64,000 bases of DNA, taken from Spongisporangium articulatum (lineage in GTDB: Bacteria > Actinomycetota > Actinomycetes > Actinomycetales > Kineosporiaceae). The position numbers were made by a program, and so were the translations under genes. The notes under the pieces were generated by a model, which saw only the letters and a program-made list of their open reading frames with translations, searched no databases and had not been told where the DNA came from. Each line of letters starts with the position of its first letter. Within the stretch, counting starts at the first letter, position 1. The DNA lies in NCBI RefSeq assembly GCF_044465595.1, contig NZ_JBITLV010000003.1, forward strand, positions 310,001-374,000, written 5' to 3'. Shown one piece after another: positions 59,409 through 64,000 of the stretch.

Positions 59409-60544
59409 CCGAGGCTCAGCACGCGCCGCGGATCGCCGCGGTCGACGTGGCCCGCGCGGTCGCGCTGGCCGGCATGTTCGCCGTGCACCTCGTGCCGTTC
59501 GACGCGCCCGCGCCGCTGGGCTGGCTGCACCGCGTGAGCTCCGGGACGGCGTCCGCCACCTTCGCGGTGCTGGCGGGGGTCGGGCTCGGGCTGGCCACCC
59601 GTTCCGGGCTGGCGCACACCGCGAGGGCCCGCACCGTGGTCAGGGGCCTGTGTCTCGTCGTCGTCGGGCTCGTGGTCGGACTGGTGCCGACCCCGGCGGC
59701 GATCATCCTCGTGTACTACGGGGTGCTGTTCGTGGTGGCCGCCGCGTTCCTGCGGTTCGGCCCCGGGACGCTGGCCGCGTTGGCTCTGGTGGCCGCGCTC
59801 GGCACACCCGTGCTGAGCTACGTGCTGCGCCAGAACGGTCTGGACTCGGTCGCTTTCGAGAACCTCGGACTGCTGTCGCTGCCGGCGCCGGGCGCTCTGG
59901 TGAGCACCGTGTTGCTGACCGGCTACTACCCCGTGCTGACCTGGACGACCTACCTGCTGGCCGGGTTGGCGATCGGCCGGCTGGACCTGCGTTCGACGCG
60001 CGTGGCCGGTTCGCTGCTCGGCGCCGGCGTGGCGGCGGCGGGGGTCGCGGTCGTGACCGGCGCCGTCGCCGTGCACGTCGCCGGTGGGGTGGCCGGGTTG
60101 AACGCGCGGCTGGCCGGCTCGCCGCAGCCGGGCGCGGATCTCACCGATCGGGGTCCAGACCTGTTGCACGACACGTTCTTCGGGGTCACGCCCCTGCACG
60201 ACCCGGTGTGGCTACTGGTCCGGGCGCCGCACTCGGGGTCGGTCACCGACCTGCTGTACACGACCGGGGTCGCGGTCGCGGTGCTGGGCCTGGCCCTGCT
60301 GGTCGTGCCCCGGCGGTGGGCGGGGTGGCCGCTGGCGGCGGCCGGGTCGATGACGTTGACGCTCTACACGCTGCACGTGATCACGCTCGGGGCGCTGCCC
60401 GCCGAACCCGAGGCCACTTTGTCGGCGGTGGCCCTCGTCGTGGAACTGGCTGCGGCCGTAGCGTTCGCGCTCGCCTGCGGTGCACCCCGCGAACGTGGGC
60501 CGCTCGAAGAGGGCGTCGCGCGGGTCGTGAGGAGAGTCGCTTGA
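59405..60544 (+). CDS. Polytopic acyltransferase-like (DUF418/HGSNAT-type) membrane protein
   Basis: A 379-residue integral membrane protein with about ten segments. The N-terminal RIAAVDVARAVALAGMFAVHL pattern (R--A-DV-R--A--GM) marks the heparan-alpha-glucosaminide N-acetyltransferase/DUF418 group of membrane acyltransferases. The TLYTLHVITLG segment near the C-terminus holds a conserved His. GTG start coupled to the GNAT gene upstream. Substrate unknown; a cell-envelope acylation role is plausible. Confidence 0.75.
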   Translation: MTEAQHAPRIAAVDVARAVALAGMFAVHLVPFDAPAPLGWLHRVSSGTASATFAVLAGVGLGLATRSGLAHTARARTVVRGLCLVVVGLVVGLVPTPAAIILVYYGVLFVVAAAFLRFGPGTLAALALVAALGTPVLSYVLRQNGLDSVAFENLGLLSLPAPGALVSTVLLTGYYPVLTWTTYLLAGLAIGRLDLRSTRVAGSLLGAGVAAAGVAVVTGAVAVHVAGGVAGLNARLAGSPQPGADLTDRGPDLLHDTFFGVTPLHDPVWLLVRAPHSGSVTDLLYTTGVAVAVLGLALLVVPRRWAGWPLAAAGSMTLTLYTLHVITLGALPAEPEATLSAVALVVELAAAVAFALACGAPRERGPLEEGVARVVRRVA

Positions 60545-61260
60545 CGAGGGGTACCCAGGACCCGGCCCGGGCGGCCGCCGTCCGGCAGGCGTTGTCGGTC
60601 GGGCTCGCGGTCGGCGCCTACGGGGTGTCGTTCGGGGCGCTCGGGGCCGCGTCCGGGCTGAGCGTCGCGCAGACCTGCGTGCTCAGCCTGCTGATGTTCA
60701 GCGGCGGGTCGCAGTTCGCGCTGGCCGGGATCGTCGGCGCGGGTGGTAGCGGCCTGTCGGCGGTCGCGACGGCGGGGCTGCTCGGCGTCCGGAACGGGCT
60801 GTACGGGCTGCAGGTGGGGCCGTTGCTGCGCGGGGCGCCGGCCCCGACAGGCTGGCGGCGGCCGCTCAAACCGGTGCGCGACCTGGTCGGCGTACAGCTG
60901 ACGATCGACGAGACGACCGCCGTCGCCACGGGCCAGCAGGCGGTGCAGCCCGACCGGCCGGATGTGGCCCGGGTCGGCTTCTGGGTCACCGGCGTCACGG
61001 TTTTCTCGCTGTGGAACGCCACCACACTGGCCGGGGCCCTGCTCGGCACCGCCGCGGGCGACCCGCGCCGGTTCGGGCTCGACGCGGCGGCCGCCGCCGC
61101 GTTCCTCGCGCTGCTGTGGCCGCGGCTGCGGGAGCTGTCGGCCCGGCGTGCGGCGCTGGTCGCGGCGCTGGTCGCGGCGGTCGCCGTGCCGTTCGTCCCG
61201 GCGGGGGTGCCGGTGCTGATCGCGGCCGTCGCGGCGCTGGGCATGGCGGTCCTGGTATGA
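60541..61260 (+). CDS. azlC: AzlC-family branched-chain amino acid permease
   Basis: The 239-residue protein has the AzlC start (GAYGVSFGALGAASGLSVAQ), FSGGSQFALAG and GVRNGLYGLQVGPLL, with about six membrane segments. AzlCD is an exporter pair for branched-chain amino acids and analogues. TTG start overlapping the preceding stop (TTGA), with AGGAGAG upstream. Directly coupled to azlD. Confidence 0.9.
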   Translation: MTRGTQDPARAAAVRQALSVGLAVGAYGVSFGALGAASGLSVAQTCVLSLLMFSGGSQFALAGIVGAGGSGLSAVATAGLLGVRNGLYGLQVGPLLRGAPAPTGWRRPLKPVRDLVGVQLTIDETTAVATGQQAVQPDRPDVARVGFWVTGVTVFSLWNATTLAGALLGTAAGDPRRFGLDAAAAAAFLALLWPRLRELSARRAALVAALVAAVAVPFVPAGVPVLIAAVAALGMAVLV

Positions 61261-61556
61261 GCACCTGGACGGTCGTACTGCTCGGCTGCGCGGCGGTCTT
61301 CGTGCTCAAGCTCGCCGGGCACCTGGTGCCCGCGCGCCACCTGGAGCGGCCCGCGGTGGTCCGCGCCGCGGCGATCGTCACCGCGGGCCTGCTGGCCGCG
61401 CTGGTCACCGTGCAGACCCTGGTGGACGGCGAGCGCCTGGCCCTGGACGCCCGCGTCCCCGCGGTCGGGGTCGCCGCCGTCCTGCTGTGGCGGCGGGCGC
61501 CGTTCATCGTGGTGGTGGCGGCCGCCGCCCTGACGGCCGCCCTCCTGCGCCTCTAG
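61257..61556 (+). CDS. azlD: AzlD-family small membrane subunit
   Basis: A 99-residue protein with three to four hydrophobic segments, beginning STWTVVLLGCAAVFVLKLAGH, typical of AzlD, the small partner of AzlC. Its ATG overlaps the azlC stop (ATGA). Last gene of the four-gene unit. Convergent with dapB. Confidence 0.9.
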   Translation: MSTWTVVLLGCAAVFVLKLAGHLVPARHLERPAVVRAAAIVTAGLLAALVTVQTLVDGERLALDARVPAVGVAAVLLWRRAPFIVVVAAAALTAALLRL

Positions 61557-61573
61557 CCGGGCAGGGGCGCCGG

Positions 61574-62308
61574 TCAGAGGTAGTGCTCGAGGCCGACGGT
61601 GAGCCCCGGACGCGACCCGACGGTGCGCACGGCGTGCACCACCCCCGGCATGAACGACACCCGGTCGAACGAGTCGTGGCGCAGGGTCAGCTGCTCCCCC
61701 GGGCCGCCGAGCAGCACCTCCTCGTGCGCGACGAGGCCCCGCAACCGGACCGCGTGCACGCGGATGCCCTCGACGTCGGCGCCGCGGGCGCCGTCCAGCC
61801 CGGTCTCGGTGGCGTCGGGGATGGGCGCGGAACCGGCCGCCCGCCGGGCCTCGGCAATGGCGTGCGCGGTGTGCTGCGCCGTGCCGGACGGCGCGTCGAC
61901 CTTGTTCGGGTGGTGCAGCTCGACGACCTCGACGGACTCGAAGAACGGCGCGGCCTTGGCGGCGAACTCCATCAGCAGGACGGCGCCGATCGCGAAGTTC
62001 GGGGCCACCAGCACCCCGGTCGCGGAGCCCTCCAGGGCGGAGCGCACGGCCGCCAGGCGCTCGTCGTCCCAGCCCGTGGTGCCGACCACGGCGTGCACAC
62101 CGGCCTCGACGCAGGCCAGGACGTGCTCGAGAACCGTCGCAGGCACGGAGAACACGACGGCGACGTCGGCGCCCTTCAGGCCGGCCGCCACGTCGTCACC
62201 GACGTCGAGCCGGGCGACCAGCTCTAGCCCGTCGGCCTCCTCGACCGCGGCGCAGGTGGTCGCCCCCATCCGCCCGGCGGCCCCGATCACGGCGACTCTG
62301 ATGCTCAC
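61574..62308 (-). CDS. dapB: 4-hydroxy-tetrahydrodipicolinate reductase
   Basis: DapB reduces the DapA product with NAD(P)H in diaminopimelate synthesis. The 244-residue protein has the nucleotide motif VIGAAGRMGATTC near the start and the substrate-binding/catalytic block VELHHPNKVDAPSGTA. ATG at 62308. It lies 19 bases after the M16 peptidase stop, giving pnp-M16-dapB. It is a short-form DapB as in other actinobacteria. Confidence 0.95.
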   Translation of the reverse strand: MSIRVAVIGAAGRMGATTCAAVEEADGLELVARLDVGDDVAAGLKGADVAVVFSVPATVLEHVLACVEAGVHAVVGTTGWDDERLAAVRSALEGSATGVLVAPNFAIGAVLLMEFAAKAAPFFESVEVVELHHPNKVDAPSGTAQHTAHAIAEARRAAGSAPIPDATETGLDGARGADVEGIRVHAVRLRGLVAHEEVLLGGPGEQLTLRHDSFDRVSFMPGVVHAVRTVGSRPGLTVGLEHYL

Positions 62309-62327
62309 GTGAGCAACCTACCGGGAC

Positions 62328-63695
<1,368 letters not shown>

Positions 63696-63696
63696 G

Positions 63697-64000
63697 TCAG
63701 GCGTTCGCGCCCGCGGGCTCGTCGACCTTCTCGCCCTCGCCCGCCGCGGACTCGTCGAGGACCGGCACCAGCGACAGCTTGCCGCGGGGGTCGATCTCGG
63801 CGATCTCCACCTGGACCTTCTGCCCGATGCCGAGCACGTCCTCGACGTTCTCGACCCGCTTCCCGCCGACCATCTTGCGGATCTGCGAGATGTGCAGCAG
63901 GCCGTCCTTGCCCGGGCTGAGCGACACGAAGGCGCCGAACGTCGTGGTCTTCACGACGGTGCCGACGTAGCGCTCGCCGACCTCGGGCATGGTCGGGTTG
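63697..64000 (-). CDS. pnp: C-terminal end of polynucleotide phosphorylase
   Basis: Only about 100 residues are inside the window; the gene continues past the right edge. They form an S1 RNA-binding domain (GTVVKTTTFGAFVSLSPG, LLHISQIRK) and an acidic Glu/Ala tail. PNPase is a phosphorolytic 3'-exonuclease. The S1 domain alone is not unique, but its place directly before M16-dapB makes pnp the clear reading. Confidence 0.9.
   Translation of the reverse strand, partial: NPTMPEVGERYVGTVVKTTTFGAFVSLSPGKDGLLHISQIRKMVGGKRVENVEDVLGIGQKVQVEIAEIDPRGKLSLVPVLDESAAGEGEKVDEPAGANA

Overview
The window is high-GC chromosomal DNA from an actinomycete, most likely a mycelial or spore-forming lineage (Streptomyces/Sporichthya/Frankia-like). 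The gene order is the core actinobacterial backbone: nrdJ-nrdR, lexA, hflX, dapF-miaA, miaB, recX-recA, clgR-cinA-pgsA-rimO, ftsK, rnj-dapA, dapB-M16 peptidase-pnp. GTG and TTG starts and 4-base ATGA/GTGA/TTGA overlaps are frequent. The presence of DUF6230/DUF6114 proteins, DUF3046, a DUF222-HNH protein and ClgR also points to actinomycetes. The sequence alone does not give a genus.

Layout. 1-1507: the start of a Wadjet (JetABCD/Mks) plasmid-defence operon that runs off the left edge; only jetA and the first codons of jetB are visible. 1634-6861: nucleotide-reduction and SOS block: B12-dependent ribonucleotide reductase with its regulator NrdR, then lexA divergent from a LysM cell-division-suppressor-type gene, with two SOS boxes between them. 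7003-9951: a degenerate acyl-carrier-like protein, a DinG-type helicase and an RsbW-like ATP-binding protein. 10024-12423: the envelope pair DUF6114/DUF6230. 12661-17255: hflX, a methyltransferase, dapF-miaA and a LigB-like gene. 17390-22923: an accessory island between the miaA and miaB blocks, with a secreted S15/CocE hydrolase facing a four-gene operon for an OleA-like condensing enzyme, a fatty-acyl-AMP ligase, an ACP and a short-chain dehydrogenase. 23034-31163: miaB, a Baeyer-Villiger-type monooxygenase, lipoamide dehydrogenase, two membrane proteins, recX/recA and DUF3046. 31443-33089: a Tat-exported cholesterol-oxidase-like GMC enzyme. 33191-41581: lhr, lutABC and nei2. 41592-48208: clgR-cinA-pgsA-rimO and NYN-ftsK. 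48316-55365: pseudouridine salvage (psuK/psuG), an SRPBCC protein, a DUF222-HNH protein, a haem-protein-like membrane protein, an Fpg with an incomplete zinc finger, and two exported proteins. 55435-64000: RNase J, dapA, a HAD phosphatase, a coupled GNAT/acyltransferase/AzlCD unit, dapB, an M16 peptidase and the 3' end of pnp.

Functional threads. DNA damage: lexA, recA, recX, dinG, fpg, nei2 and lhr; SOS boxes are readable at lexA/LysM and recA. Cell wall and lysine: dapA, dapB, dapF. RNA: miaA, miaB, rimO, rnj, pnp, hflX, psuG. The most novel signal is a 15-bp near-palindrome, YTACT-N4-GGTARC, always in the gene-sense orientation, upstream of four separate units: DUF6230, the hydrolase, the OleA-like operon and the GMC oxidase. 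These encode exported or lipid-related products and may form one undescribed regulon.
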